A DNA stretch of 32,886 bases, taken from Lysinibacillus halotolerans (lineage in GTDB: Bacteria; Bacillota; Bacilli; Bacillales_A; Planococcaceae). A program made the translations under genes and the position numbers. Each line of letters begins with the position of its first letter. The stretch's first letter is position 1. Below the pieces are notes generated by a model. That model saw only the letters and a program-made list of their open reading frames with translations. It had not been told where the DNA came from and did no database searches. This document shows, in pieces, positions 1-5,585 of the stretch. Location: NCBI RefSeq assembly GCF_003711845.1, contig NZ_RHLQ01000036.1, forward strand, positions 1-32,886. The letters run 5' to 3'.

Positions 1-1
1 A

Positions 2-587
2 CAATTAGGACTGGTATCAAATTATACTGTGGCCCAATACAAGCTGCATAAGCAAACCTGTAATGAAGCACCAATCAAAAATGAGTTAGATCGGCAGTTT
101 AAAACAGAAGAACAATTCGCAGTAGTTGTCAGTGATTTAACATACGTCCGTGTTGAGAAAAAATGGCACTATGTATGCTTATTTGTCGACCTTTTCAATC
201 GAGAAATTATTGGTCACAGTGCCGGTCCAAATAAGACAGCAGACCTTGTATATCAAGCATTAGCTAGCATAAAAGGGAATTTACATAACATCAAGATGTT
301 CCACACAGACCGTGGGAAAGAGTTTGATAACAAACTCATTTCAGGGGTCTTAGAGACATTTGGGATTCAGCGATCATTAAGTTATGAAGGGCTGCCCTTA
401 TGATAATGCCGTGGCCGAAGCGATGTTCAAAGTATTTAAAACCGAATTCGCAAACGGCGCACACTTCGCTTCTCTTGAACAGCTATCTCTTGAACTTAAT
501 GATTATGTTCATTGGTTCAATAACATTCGAATTCACGGAACACTAGGCTATTTAACGCCTGTGGAATTCAAGAATAGGTCCTTATAA
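2..587 (+). pseudogene. IS3-family transposase orfB, 5' cut by window edge and frameshifted
   Basis: This is a DDE integrase of the IS3 family. The open frame is already running at base 2 (LGLVSNYTVAQYK is typical IS3 orfB sequence) and carries the first two catalytic aspartates in VVSDLTYV and FHTDRGKEF. It then reads SYEGLPL and stops at 401-403. The expected continuation (KGCPYDNAVAEAMF, with the catalytic glutamate, then FNNIRIHGTLGYLTPVEF) is in the next frame from 384 to 587. A single extra base near 386 explains the break. Programmed frameshifting in IS3 elements occurs between orfA and orfB, not here, so this looks like a decaying copy. Confidence 0.85.
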
Positions 588-591
588 AGGT

Positions 592-611
592 TGTCCAGTT
601 TTGTGTTGACA
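592..611 (+). repeat. Right terminal inverted repeat of the IS3-family element
   Basis: TGTCCAGTTTTGTGTTGACA lies five bases after the transposase stop and ends in CA. IS3-family ends carry terminal TG/CA dinucleotides, and this type of end (TGTCAACACAAAACTGGACA on the other strand) is common in that family. The left copy is not in the window, so the pairing cannot be checked directly. Confidence 0.7.
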
Positions 612-622
612 TTCCAATACTT

Positions 623-913
623 ATGTTTTTTACATATGGATGGTGGCTTTTAATGCCATTTTTTGTTTTTCCCAGTCTATTTCTTCATCTTGGAATTCCT
701 TCATTTCTGATCTTTATAATTATTTTTTTAAGTGTAGGTATTTTATTTTCAATCTTTTTTATTCCCTTGCATTGGTCCTTTGCAAAGGAATATGCATCAA
801 AAAGAGATAAAAGGAAAATATCAGTATTTTTCCTTATTCAAGGGATAACTGTTTTAAGCGGAAGTATTTTAATTGTGATTGTTTTTTTTCTTTTCTATTA
901 TTTTTATAAATAA
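623..913 (+). CDS. Hypothetical small membrane protein, possibly 5'-truncated by the IS
   Basis: This is a 96-residue, strongly hydrophobic protein with about three membrane segments (roughly residues 7-24, 28-48 and 70-93) and a short basic loop around residues 58-66 (ASKRDKRK). I do not recognise a family. The ATG lies only 12 bases after the IS end and has no recognisable ribosome binding site. The frame is also open back into the element. The simplest reading is that the IS inserted into or just before the gene and removed its real start, so the protein may not be made. Confidence 0.45.
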   Translation: MFFTYGWWLLMPFFVFPSLFLHLGIPSFLIFIIIFLSVGILFSIFFIPLHWSFAKEYASKRDKRKISVFFLIQGITVLSGSILIVIVFFLFYYFYK

Positions 914-989
914 ATGAGATATTTTCGAGACAATGAAATTATAAGAACAACTTTATGAGGATAATAGCGGAGGGAATAATTTTTTTAAA

Positions 990-1154
990 TTGTTGTATAA
1001 CTTTCTAAAATACTTTTTATATTTTTTTATAGGCTGTAATTTAGTTGTAAAAGGTGACTGGTTTATTTTGACTGCTTTTTCATGCTCTTTAGGTGTATCT
1101 TTAGGTATTGCCTTAGTTCAATATTATTCAAATAGAAAAGTGAGTCAGAGGTAA
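990..1154 (+). CDS. Possible small membrane protein (54 aa)
   Basis: This frame starts at TTG and encodes a hydrophobic peptide with two likely membrane segments (around YFLYFFIGC and FSLGVSLGIALV-type sequence) and a basic tail ending NRKVSQR. A GGAGGG motif at 969-974 is about 15 bases upstream, too far to be convincing. It could be a real small protein, or the remains of a larger gene damaged when the IS arrived. No family recognised. Confidence 0.25.
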   Translation: MLYNFLKYFLYFFIGCNLVVKGDWFILTAFSCSLGVSLGIALVQYYSNRKVSQR

Positions 1155-1280
1155 CCTAATGATCAAAATTGTTTTGTTGATTTAATCATTTGTTCCCTGT
1201 TAATGCTATAGAGTTGTTCATAAATCGCTATAAAAACGTTGGTATAACAGGAGTTACGCGCACTTTAGGTGTTGCATTAC
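1155..1280. other. Non-coding or decayed stretch before the riboswitch promoter
   Basis: Together with 914-989, this completes the gap of more than 300 bases before the SMR operon. One frame (ending with TGA at 1301-1303) reads GITGVTRTLGVALLEP near its end and could be the tail of a lost gene, but it has no start signal. Nothing else is recognised here. Confidence 0.3.
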
Positions 1281-1309
1281 TTGAACCAAAAATAGAAATG
1301 TGACATAAT
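1281..1309 (+). promoter_or_regulatory. Sigma-A-type promoter of the guanidine riboswitch operon
   Basis: TTGAAC (1281-1286) and CATAAT (1304-1309) are separated by 17 bases. Transcription would begin about 1316, some 20 bases before the riboswitch aptamer. The spacing is ideal and the hexamers are close to consensus. Confidence 0.55.
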
Positions 1310-1334
1310 ATAAGTTAATTGGATAGTTAAATGT

Positions 1335-1424
1335 TTTCTAGGGTTCCGCATGATTTCATGGTCTGGTCCGAGAGAAAACTCACAGCACTTTTGCTGTGTC
1401 ACGGAAGGATAAAAGCCTGGGAGA
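1335..1424 (+). promoter_or_regulatory. Guanidine-I riboswitch (ykkC-yxkD class) aptamer
   Basis: The conserved blocks of the ykkC class appear in order: CTAGGGTTCCG (1339-1349), CTGGTCCGAGAG (1363-1374), a variable hairpin ACAGC-ACTTTT-GCTGT, then CACGGAAGGATAAAAGCC (1400-1417) and GGGAGA. This class senses guanidinium. The 3' GGGAGA block is also the 5' arm of the terminator that follows, so ligand binding should prevent the terminator from forming and switch on the two transporter genes. The genes downstream are YkkC/YkkD-type SMR proteins, the classic partner of this RNA. Confidence 0.95.
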
Positions 1425-1452
1425 TATTTTAAATATCTCTTAGGCTTTTTTG
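1413..1452 (+). terminator. Riboswitch-controlled intrinsic terminator
   Basis: AAGCCTGGGAGATATTT pairs with AAATATCTCTTAGGCTT and is followed by TTTTTTG. Its left arm overlaps the last conserved block of the aptamer, which makes the two structures mutually exclusive. It ends just before the GGAGGGAG ribosome binding site of the first SMR gene. Confidence 0.9.
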
Positions 1453-1467
1453 TTTGGAGGGAGAAAA

Positions 1468-1803
1468 ATGAAATCTTGGTTAAAAGTTTTTCTAGCTGCA
1501 TTACTAGAAGTATTTTGGGTTATTGGTTTAGCCCATGCAGATGAATTGTGGGAATGGATTGGAACAATCGTTGCCATTCTTATATGTAATTATTTATTAA
1601 TTAAAGCAACACAGGAACTACCAGCAGGAACGGTGTATGCTGTTTTTGTAGGGCTAGGTACAGCTGGGGCAGTTCTTTCCGAAATCATATTTTTTGATGA
1701 ACCGTTTCATATTATTAAAATTTTATTAATCGGTTTGTTATTAGTAGGTGTCATTGGATTGAAGTTAGTGACAGACGAAGGTCAGAAGGAGGATGAAGAA
1801 TAA
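1468..1803 (+). CDS. ykkC: SMR-family guanidinium exporter subunit, YkkC type
   Basis: This 111-residue protein has four membrane segments and belongs to the small multidrug resistance family, Gdx (guanidinium exporter) branch. It carries the conserved membrane glutamate (E14, in [10 protein letters not shown]) that binds substrate and proton, plus the family signatures [16 protein letters not shown] (around 52-67) and [12 protein letters not shown] near the end. The chosen ATG follows GGAGGGAG by five bases; an in-frame TTG at 1450 lies inside the terminator T-run and is unlikely to be used. The stop codon overlaps the start of the next gene (TAATG), suggesting translational coupling and a heteromeric pump. 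The riboswitch upstream supports guanidinium as the substrate. In older annotation this would be called a multidrug efflux protein. Confidence 0.93.
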   Translation: MKSWLKVFLAALLEVFWVIGLAHADELWEWIGTIVAILICNYLLIKATQELPAGTVYAVFVGLGTAGAVLSEIIFFDEPFHIIKILLIGLLLVGVIGLKLVTDEGQKEDEE

Positions 1804-2117
1804 TGGCGTGGTTATCGTTAATTGTTGCTGGGGTTTTTGAAACTTTTGGTGTCGCGATGTTAAATCAATATAGCGTAAGTAGAAGTTGGAAGCCACTCGT
1901 TTTTCTATTCCTTGGCTTTTTTATCAGCTTAACGTTGCTTAACTATTCAATGAATACAATACCAATGGGCACGGCCTATGCCATTTGGACGGGTATCGGT
2001 GTTGTAGGGGGAACCATAGTCGGAATGCTTTTTTATGGTGAATCTAAGGATTGGAAACGTATTTTATTTATTTTTATTATTTTATGTGCCAGCATTGGAT
2101 TGAAGTTAGTTTCATAA
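1803..2117 (+). CDS. ykkD: SMR-family guanidinium exporter subunit, YkkD type
   Basis: This 104-residue, four-helix SMR protein is the partner of the preceding subunit. It has the conserved glutamate at residue 13 (AGVFETFGVAML), the PMGTAYAIWTGIGVVGG segment, and the FYGES and SIGLKLVS sequences near the end. Its start overlaps the upstream stop by one base, and no other gene follows before a terminator, so the two subunits form a closed bicistron. YkkCD of Bacillus subtilis is the closest family match I recognise. In paired SMRs the two subunits usually insert in opposite orientation to make one transporter; that is family knowledge, not visible here. Confidence 0.93.
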   Translation: MAWLSLIVAGVFETFGVAMLNQYSVSRSWKPLVFLFLGFFISLTLLNYSMNTIPMGTAYAIWTGIGVVGGTIVGMLFYGESKDWKRILFIFIILCASIGLKLVS

Positions 2118-2121
2118 AAAA

Positions 2122-2159
2122 GGAAAGCTCTGAGGTTTATAAATACCCCAGAGCTTTTG
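2122..2159 (+). terminator. Intrinsic terminator after the SMR pair
   Basis: AAAGCTCTGAGGT pairs with ACCCCAGAGCTTT (one internal mismatch) and is followed by TGTTTTG. Confidence 0.8.
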
Positions 2160-2196
2160 TTTTGAATCAAACTAAAGAGTAATTACCATATCCCAT

Positions 2197-2219
2197 AAAA
2201 AAACACATCCACTAATGTG
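2197..2219 (-). terminator. Weak candidate terminator of the coiled-coil gene
   Basis: Read on the minus strand, a short CACAT-ATGTG stem is followed by seven T residues. The stem is only five pairs, so termination may be leaky. Confidence 0.4.
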
Positions 2220-2244
2220 AAGGTGATATGGGAAAGTCAGAAGG

Positions 2245-3111
2245 TCATCCTTTACTAATGGTTAACCCTTTTCTGTTAGAAATACTTAAACTCATCGTAT
2301 CACTATTTACCCAAATTATTTCATTCTCTAAACTTTCAATAAAGACACCTGAGAATGTATTTCCATTTCTGTCAATGACGGTAATACGATCTCCCAGTCG
2401 GAGATAAGAATAAGGGTTTTGCACTAACAGTTCTCTTAGTTGTAGAATGTTTTCTAATAACTGATTGTATTGTTCTTGATTTTGTAATTGGTGCTCGATA
2501 TGCATTTGATTTTGAGAAGTTAACTCATTTTGTAAATTCGATCCCATGTTTTGGATATTTCTTAGTATTGTTTGTAATGTATTGGATAAATGATTAAATT
2601 GTTCGTTCATATTCGTTTGTAATTGATTTTGGCCGTTTAACAATCTTTCTTGAGTTTGTTTCAATTGACTTGATAAAGGTCTCATTTCCTGAAGCATTTG
2701 TTGATTATTCATTAAAAGATGGCGTTGTTGAAGAAGCATTTGTCTTAGTTCATTGTTTAATCTGTTTACTGTAAGTTCTTGATTATCGGAAAGGGTATCA
2801 ACTACCCCATTTAAATTCTGGATTTCATTAATCACTGTTTTCTTAAAGGATTGATAACTATTCGAGAGTTCTGCCAACGTATTATTTAAAGTACCTTGTT
2901 GTATTTTAGTTTGAATGGAGCTTTGGCAAATGTGTTTATTCATACATTGAAGCTGTTCCAAAATCATTTCATGCTGTTGTTGTGCCGCCAACATAAACTC
3001 ACTTAATGTATTCGATACAAACGTATGTTGGTTATTGGATTCAACGTTAGAATCGTCTTTTAACCTATATAAATTGTTCACGATGGGTGAATAATAAATG
3101 GGGGTTTCCAT
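2245..3111 (-). CDS. Gln/Asn-rich coiled-coil protein with a C-terminal domain shared with its neighbour
   Basis: This 288-residue protein has no family I can name with confidence. Residues about 40-230 are rich in Q, N, L and M and predict long coiled coils (LNNELRQMLLQQRHLL and similar heptads). The last ~55 residues form a separate compact domain: LRLGDRITVIDRNG...GVFIE...IIWVNS...GLTISKG. The same pattern makes up nearly all of the 63-residue protein at 3255-3446. It resembles the small Bacillus DUF2642-like domain, but that assignment is from memory. The start is set by AGGAG eight bases before ATG 3111; the frame is open further upstream but without a ribosome binding site. A sigma-K-like promoter lies upstream, so a spore-surface role is plausible. 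Confidence 0.8.
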   Translation of the reverse strand: METPIYYSPIVNNLYRLKDDSNVESNNQHTFVSNTLSEFMLAAQQQHEMILEQLQCMNKHICQSSIQTKIQQGTLNNTLAELSNSYQSFKKTVINEIQNLNGVVDTLSDNQELTVNRLNNELRQMLLQQRHLLMNNQQMLQEMRPLSSQLKQTQERLLNGQNQLQTNMNEQFNHLSNTLQTILRNIQNMGSNLQNELTSQNQMHIEHQLQNQEQYNQLLENILQLRELLVQNPYSYLRLGDRITVIDRNGNTFSGVFIESLENEIIWVNSDTMSLSISNRKGLTISKG

Positions 3112-3146
3112 GTGAATTCTCCTGTCTTTGTGGACATAGTTATTAA

Positions 3147-3173
3147 TACTATATGGAATGACTAGGTGGATGT
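3147..3173 (-). promoter_or_regulatory. Candidate sigma-K (late mother-cell sporulation) promoter
   Basis: On the minus strand the sequence reads AC, 16 bases, then CATATAGTA. This fits the sigma-K consensus AC-N16/17-CATANNNTA. It lies about 36 bases upstream of the ATG at 3111, leaving room for a short leader with the AGGAG site. The consensus is short, so a chance match is possible. Confidence 0.45.
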
Positions 3174-3211
3174 GACAGGACAGAAGCCTATATGTATCGT
3201 TTATTAACAAT

Positions 3212-3245
3212 AAAAAAGCCAGACTAAGACATCTTAGTCTGGCTT
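3212..3245 (-). terminator. Strong intrinsic terminator after the 63-aa gene
   Basis: AAGCCAGACTAAGA pairs with TCTTAGTCTGGCTT, a perfect stem of about 14 pairs, followed on the minus strand by a run of T. It separates transcription of the small gene from the coiled-coil gene, which therefore needs its own promoter. Confidence 0.9.
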
Positions 3246-3254
3246 ACTTATTAA

Positions 3255-3446
3255 TTAAGTTAATTTTTCGATTGTTGCACCTTCTAAGTTTGTAATAAGA
3301 ACTGTTGGAGCACCAGTTGTTGGTCCAATAGCAATCCAAGTAAGTGTTTCACCTGTCATGCTAACGAAAACACCTAGAAGTGCAGCAGCAGTAGGTGTAG
3401 TAACTGAAATTCTATCACCGAATTCTAAATTTAAATTTGGAATCAT
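3255..3446 (-). CDS. Small single-domain protein of unknown function (63 aa)
   Basis: The protein aligns along its whole length with the C-terminal domain of the neighbouring 288-residue protein: L-EFGDRISV...GVFVS...LTWIAIG...NLEGATIEK. The pattern suggests a small beta-barrel of the DUF2642-like kind; the function is unknown to me. The sequence is rich in Thr and Ala and has no signal peptide or membrane segment. I chose the ATG at 3446 because AAGGAGG sits eight bases before it; a GTG three codons earlier overlaps that ribosome binding site. The gene is monocistronic, closed by a strong terminator. An independent partner or competitor of the larger protein is one reading. Confidence 0.8.
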   Translation of the reverse strand: MIPNLNLEFGDRISVTTPTAAALLGVFVSMTGETLTWIAIGPTTGAPTVLITNLEGATIEKLT

Positions 3447-3831
3447 CACTTTCACCTCCTTATTTCTCTCTAGTTACATTAAATGCACGGGGAAAAAAAT
3501 TGAAAAGGCAAATGTAATAGGTTTGAAAAAATATTATTTTCTTAAATTGTTATTTAAGGAGTTTCTGAAAAACATGATAGATTCCCATTTTTTAAGCCAT
3601 TGGATTTGCCTAAAAGGGGAATGAAAGTTTGTTAGCCTAGTCTTCGTGCTAGAGATGGGAACTGGAAACCAGAATAAAATTGTAGGTAAGAACTGGAATT
3701 GATAGGCAAAAACATATATTTGGATGGTGAAGGGGGATTTTAGTAATTTATTATAATAGGGGATTGGATGAAAACTTTTTGGTTATTTTGATTAGTGAAC
3801 AACTTGCAAGCATAAGGAGCGGTAAAAAGGA
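3447..3831. other. Intergenic region with no recognised gene
   Basis: The region must hold the promoter of the 63-aa gene (minus) and of the RNA phosphodiesterase gene (plus). Open frames here lack ribosome binding sites and look like chance AT-rich frames. No structured RNA or repeat was recognised. Confidence 0.4.
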
Positions 3832-4383
3832 TTGAGCAAACATCATTATTTTTTTGCAGTTAAATTACCAATAGAAGTAAAAGCTTTTTTAAAGGAATGG
3901 GTTGAAGCAAAAAAACAGGATTTTCCCTTTGCGAAATGGGTACACCATGAGGATTATCACATTACATTAGCATTTTTAGGTTTTGCGGCAGAAGAGATGA
4001 AATATGAAGCCATTCAAACAATGCCTGAAGTGTTAAAGGATGAGCATCCATTTCCCTTAACCCTTCATCAAATAGGAATTTTCGGCCCACATAAAAAACC
4101 TCGTATTTTTTGGGCAGGTGTGGAACATTCGAATGAGCTTATTCATTTGCAAAAGAAAGTATATAATCATCTTTTGAAAGTAGGGTTTGAGTTGGATAAA
4201 AAGCCCTTTCGCCCTCATATTACGTTAGCAAGGAAATGGAATAGTCCAGAAGAATTTGATCAGAATTTATTAACTGCCATTGAGAATAATCTTTCTTTTA
4301 CAGTAAACGAAATAATTCTATATGAAACCCACTTAGATCAAACACCAAAATATCATGAATTTGCCCGATTTCTTCTAGAGTAA
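3832..4383 (+). CDS. thpR: RNA 2',3'-cyclic phosphodiesterase (2'-5' RNA ligase family)
   Basis: The protein belongs to the 2H phosphoesterase superfamily. It has both catalytic HxTx motifs, HITL at residues 43-46 and HITL at 129-132, at the usual spacing for the ~180-residue ThpR/LigT proteins. These enzymes open 2',3'-cyclic phosphate RNA ends and can join tRNA halves in reverse; the true cellular substrate is not settled. The start is TTG (MSKHHYFFAVKLP), with AAGGAG 13-18 bases upstream. The gene stands alone, closed by a strong terminator. B. subtilis YtlP is the likely equivalent. Confidence 0.9.
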   Translation: MSKHHYFFAVKLPIEVKAFLKEWVEAKKQDFPFAKWVHHEDYHITLAFLGFAAEEMKYEAIQTMPEVLKDEHPFPLTLHQIGIFGPHKKPRIFWAGVEHSNELIHLQKKVYNHLLKVGFELDKKPFRPHITLARKWNSPEEFDQNLLTAIENNLSFTVNEIILYETHLDQTPKYHEFARFLLE

Positions 4384-4390
4384 AAGGAAG

Positions 4391-4429
4391 GCGAGATGTG
4401 ATATGATTTTATCATACCTCGCTTTTTTG
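4391..4429 (+). terminator. Intrinsic terminator after thpR
   Basis: GCGAG-A-TGTGATA pairs with TATCATA-C-CTCGC and is followed by TTTTTTG. Confidence 0.88.
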
Positions 4430-4486
4430 TATTTCTACATACTAAAAATATTATCAATTTAAATGGGCTCATAAAATGACTTTTAA

Positions 4487-4515
4487 TTGACTTCATACCT
4501 ATAGGGGTATATATT
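4487..4515 (+). promoter_or_regulatory. Sigma-A promoter with CsoR/CstR-like operator in the spacer
   Basis: TTGACT (4487-4492) and TATATT (4510-4515) are spaced by 17 bases. Between them, ATACCTATAGGGGTAT (4495-4510) is an imperfect dyad of the kind bound by CsoR-family repressors (ATACC...GGGGTAT). Because the next two genes are rhodanese-domain proteins, the persulfide-sensing member CstR is a better guess than the copper sensor CsoR. No CsoR/CstR gene is in the window, so the regulator would act from elsewhere. Confidence 0.6.
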
Positions 4516-4600
4516 TGGTTATAATATTAACTGTAATGTAAAAGGTATCATTTATTAAATAAGTATCTTGTAGGTAAAAAGGTAGGAGTGAAAGCTGTAA

Positions 4601-4960
4601 ATGATAGAATGGATTTTAATCATAATTGTAGTAGCACTGTTAGTGTACAGGTTAACACCAACAAAAGGAATTAACACTATTACAACTCAAGAGTTAAAAG
4701 CGGTTCTTCATGATCCAGATAAAGTGTTTATCGACGTTCGATCACCGCTGGAATACAAAGCTCAAAATATTAAACAATTTCAAAATATCCCACTAAAATC
4801 AAGTTTTAAAAATTTACCGAGAGATAAAGAAATTGTCGTCATTTGCCAAACTGGAATTCGAAGTAATCAAGCTTGTAAGAAGTTAAAAAGACTAGGTTAT
4901 GAACGGATTACAAATGTTCGTGGCGGTATGGGGCAATGGAATATGGAAAATAGGGGGTAA
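4601..4960 (+). CDS. Membrane-anchored rhodanese-domain sulfurtransferase
   Basis: This 119-residue protein begins with one membrane segment (WILIIIVVALLVYRL, residues about 4-18), followed by a single rhodanese domain. The landmarks are FIDVRSPLEY (around 43-52), the active-site loop CQTGIRS with catalytic C82, and the closing GGMGQW. The cysteine should carry a persulfide, and the anchor would hold the domain at the inner face of the membrane. It is the first gene of a two-gene operon, four bases before the next start. The promoter operator suggests induction by sulfide or persulfide stress. The exact sulfur acceptor cannot be told from sequence. Confidence 0.9.
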   Translation: MIEWILIIIVVALLVYRLTPTKGINTITTQELKAVLHDPDKVFIDVRSPLEYKAQNIKQFQNIPLKSSFKNLPRDKEIVVICQTGIRSNQACKKLKRLGYERITNVRGGMGQWNMENRG

Positions 4961-4964
4961 TGAC

Positions 4965-5261
4965 ATGAAAGCAGTGACTGCAAAGGAAGTGCAGGAACGA
5001 TTAGAAAAGGGAGAAAACCTCCATTTAATCGATGTAAGGGAAGTAGATGAGGTGGAAGCAGGCCATATACCAGGTATTCTTCATATCCCATTAGGTCTTC
5101 TAGAATTTCGCATGAATGAACTTTCCAAAGAAACGCCTTATATTATGGTTTGTCGCTCGGGTGGTCGAAGTGGAAGAGCTACTGAATTTTTACAAAGCCA
5201 AGGTTTTGACGTAACGAATATGAGCGGCGGTATGCTTGCTTGGGAAGGCGAAGTAGAATAA
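4965..5261 (+). CDS. Soluble single-domain rhodanese sulfurtransferase
   Basis: This 98-residue protein is one rhodanese domain without an anchor: LIDVREVDEVEAGHI near the start, active-site loop CRSGGRS with catalytic C63, and NMSGGMLAW at the end. The ATG at 4965 follows GGGGG by about seven bases; a longer frame open upstream lies inside the preceding gene and is discarded. It is translated just after the membrane-anchored rhodanese, so the two may relay persulfide sulfur between membrane and cytosol. It is comparable to small Bacillus rhodaneses such as YqhL/YtwF, but I cannot pick one. Confidence 0.92.
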   Translation: MKAVTAKEVQERLEKGENLHLIDVREVDEVEAGHIPGILHIPLGLLEFRMNELSKETPYIMVCRSGGRSGRATEFLQSQGFDVTNMSGGMLAWEGEVE

Positions 5262-5276
5262 AGTTGTTTTTTTATA

Positions 5277-5318
5277 ATAGGATTGTAACCGGTATAGCGG
5301 TTTCAATCCTATTTTTTT
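5277..5318 (+). terminator. Intrinsic terminator after the rhodanese operon
   Basis: ATAGGATTG-T-AACCG pairs with CGGTT-T-CAATCCTAT and is followed by seven T residues. Confidence 0.9.
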
Positions 5319-5397
5319 ATTTTTTATAGTAAAACTATCATACAAAAAGAATAATATAGAACTTTTTTTAATATATTAACTATAAAGGAGTGATAGT

Positions 5398-5535
5398 ATG
5401 AGAATTCCCGCATTACCTCAACAAAAGGAAATCAGAAACAGAGGAAGTAAATGGTTTTTTAAAAGAATACGTAACTTTTTTTCCAAAAGAATTATTAAAA
5501 AGAGACCTTTCGTTCGTGTCCCGCCTAGAAAATAA
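5398..5535 (+). CDS. Very cationic small protein (45 aa), unknown function
   Basis: The reading frame MRIPALPQQ...VPPRK has 16 Lys/Arg and one Glu, so a net charge near +15. Residues about 16-36 (GSKWFFKRIRNFFSKRI and on) would form an amphipathic helix with aromatic and aliphatic residues on one face and basic residues on the other. AAAGGAG lies seven bases before the ATG, and a good terminator starts at the stop codon, so this is a complete stand-alone gene. I recognise no family. A membrane-surface, nucleic-acid-binding or antimicrobial-like role are all possible. Confidence 0.75.
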   Translation: MRIPALPQQKEIRNRGSKWFFKRIRNFFSKRIIKKRPFVRVPPRK

Positions 5536-5577
5536 AAGCTGTTTCTAATCCTTAAAGGAATAGAACAGCTTTTTCTA
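5534..5577. terminator. Shared terminator between the small cationic gene and helD
   Basis: AAAGCTGTTTCTAATCC pairs with GGAATAGAACAGCTTT (small irregularities) and has T-runs on both sides, so it can serve both converging genes. Confidence 0.8.
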
Positions 5578-5585
5578 ATCATCTT

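Larger units (their letters stand above)
1..611 (+). mobile_element. IS3-family insertion sequence, right part only
   Basis: The element runs in from outside the window and ends at the inverted-repeat end TGTCCAGTTTTGTGTTGACA (592-611). That end follows the transposase stop codon directly, as is usual for IS3-family right ends, and finishes in CA as expected for TG...CA termini. The only coding content is the orfB integrase, which is frameshifted, so this copy cannot make an intact transposase from the part seen here. The left end and orfA are off the window. Confidence 0.85.

Noticed and set aside
384-587. Separate small gene starting at ATG 384
   Set aside because: It is the C-terminal part of the IS3 transposase in a shifted frame, not an independent gene.
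1277-1501. Minus-strand 74-codon frame across the riboswitch
   Set aside because: It covers a structured regulatory RNA and has no coding support.
3358-3624. 88-codon plus-strand frame opposite the small domain gene
   Set aside because: It overlaps the well-supported 63-aa gene on the other strand and has no ribosome binding site.
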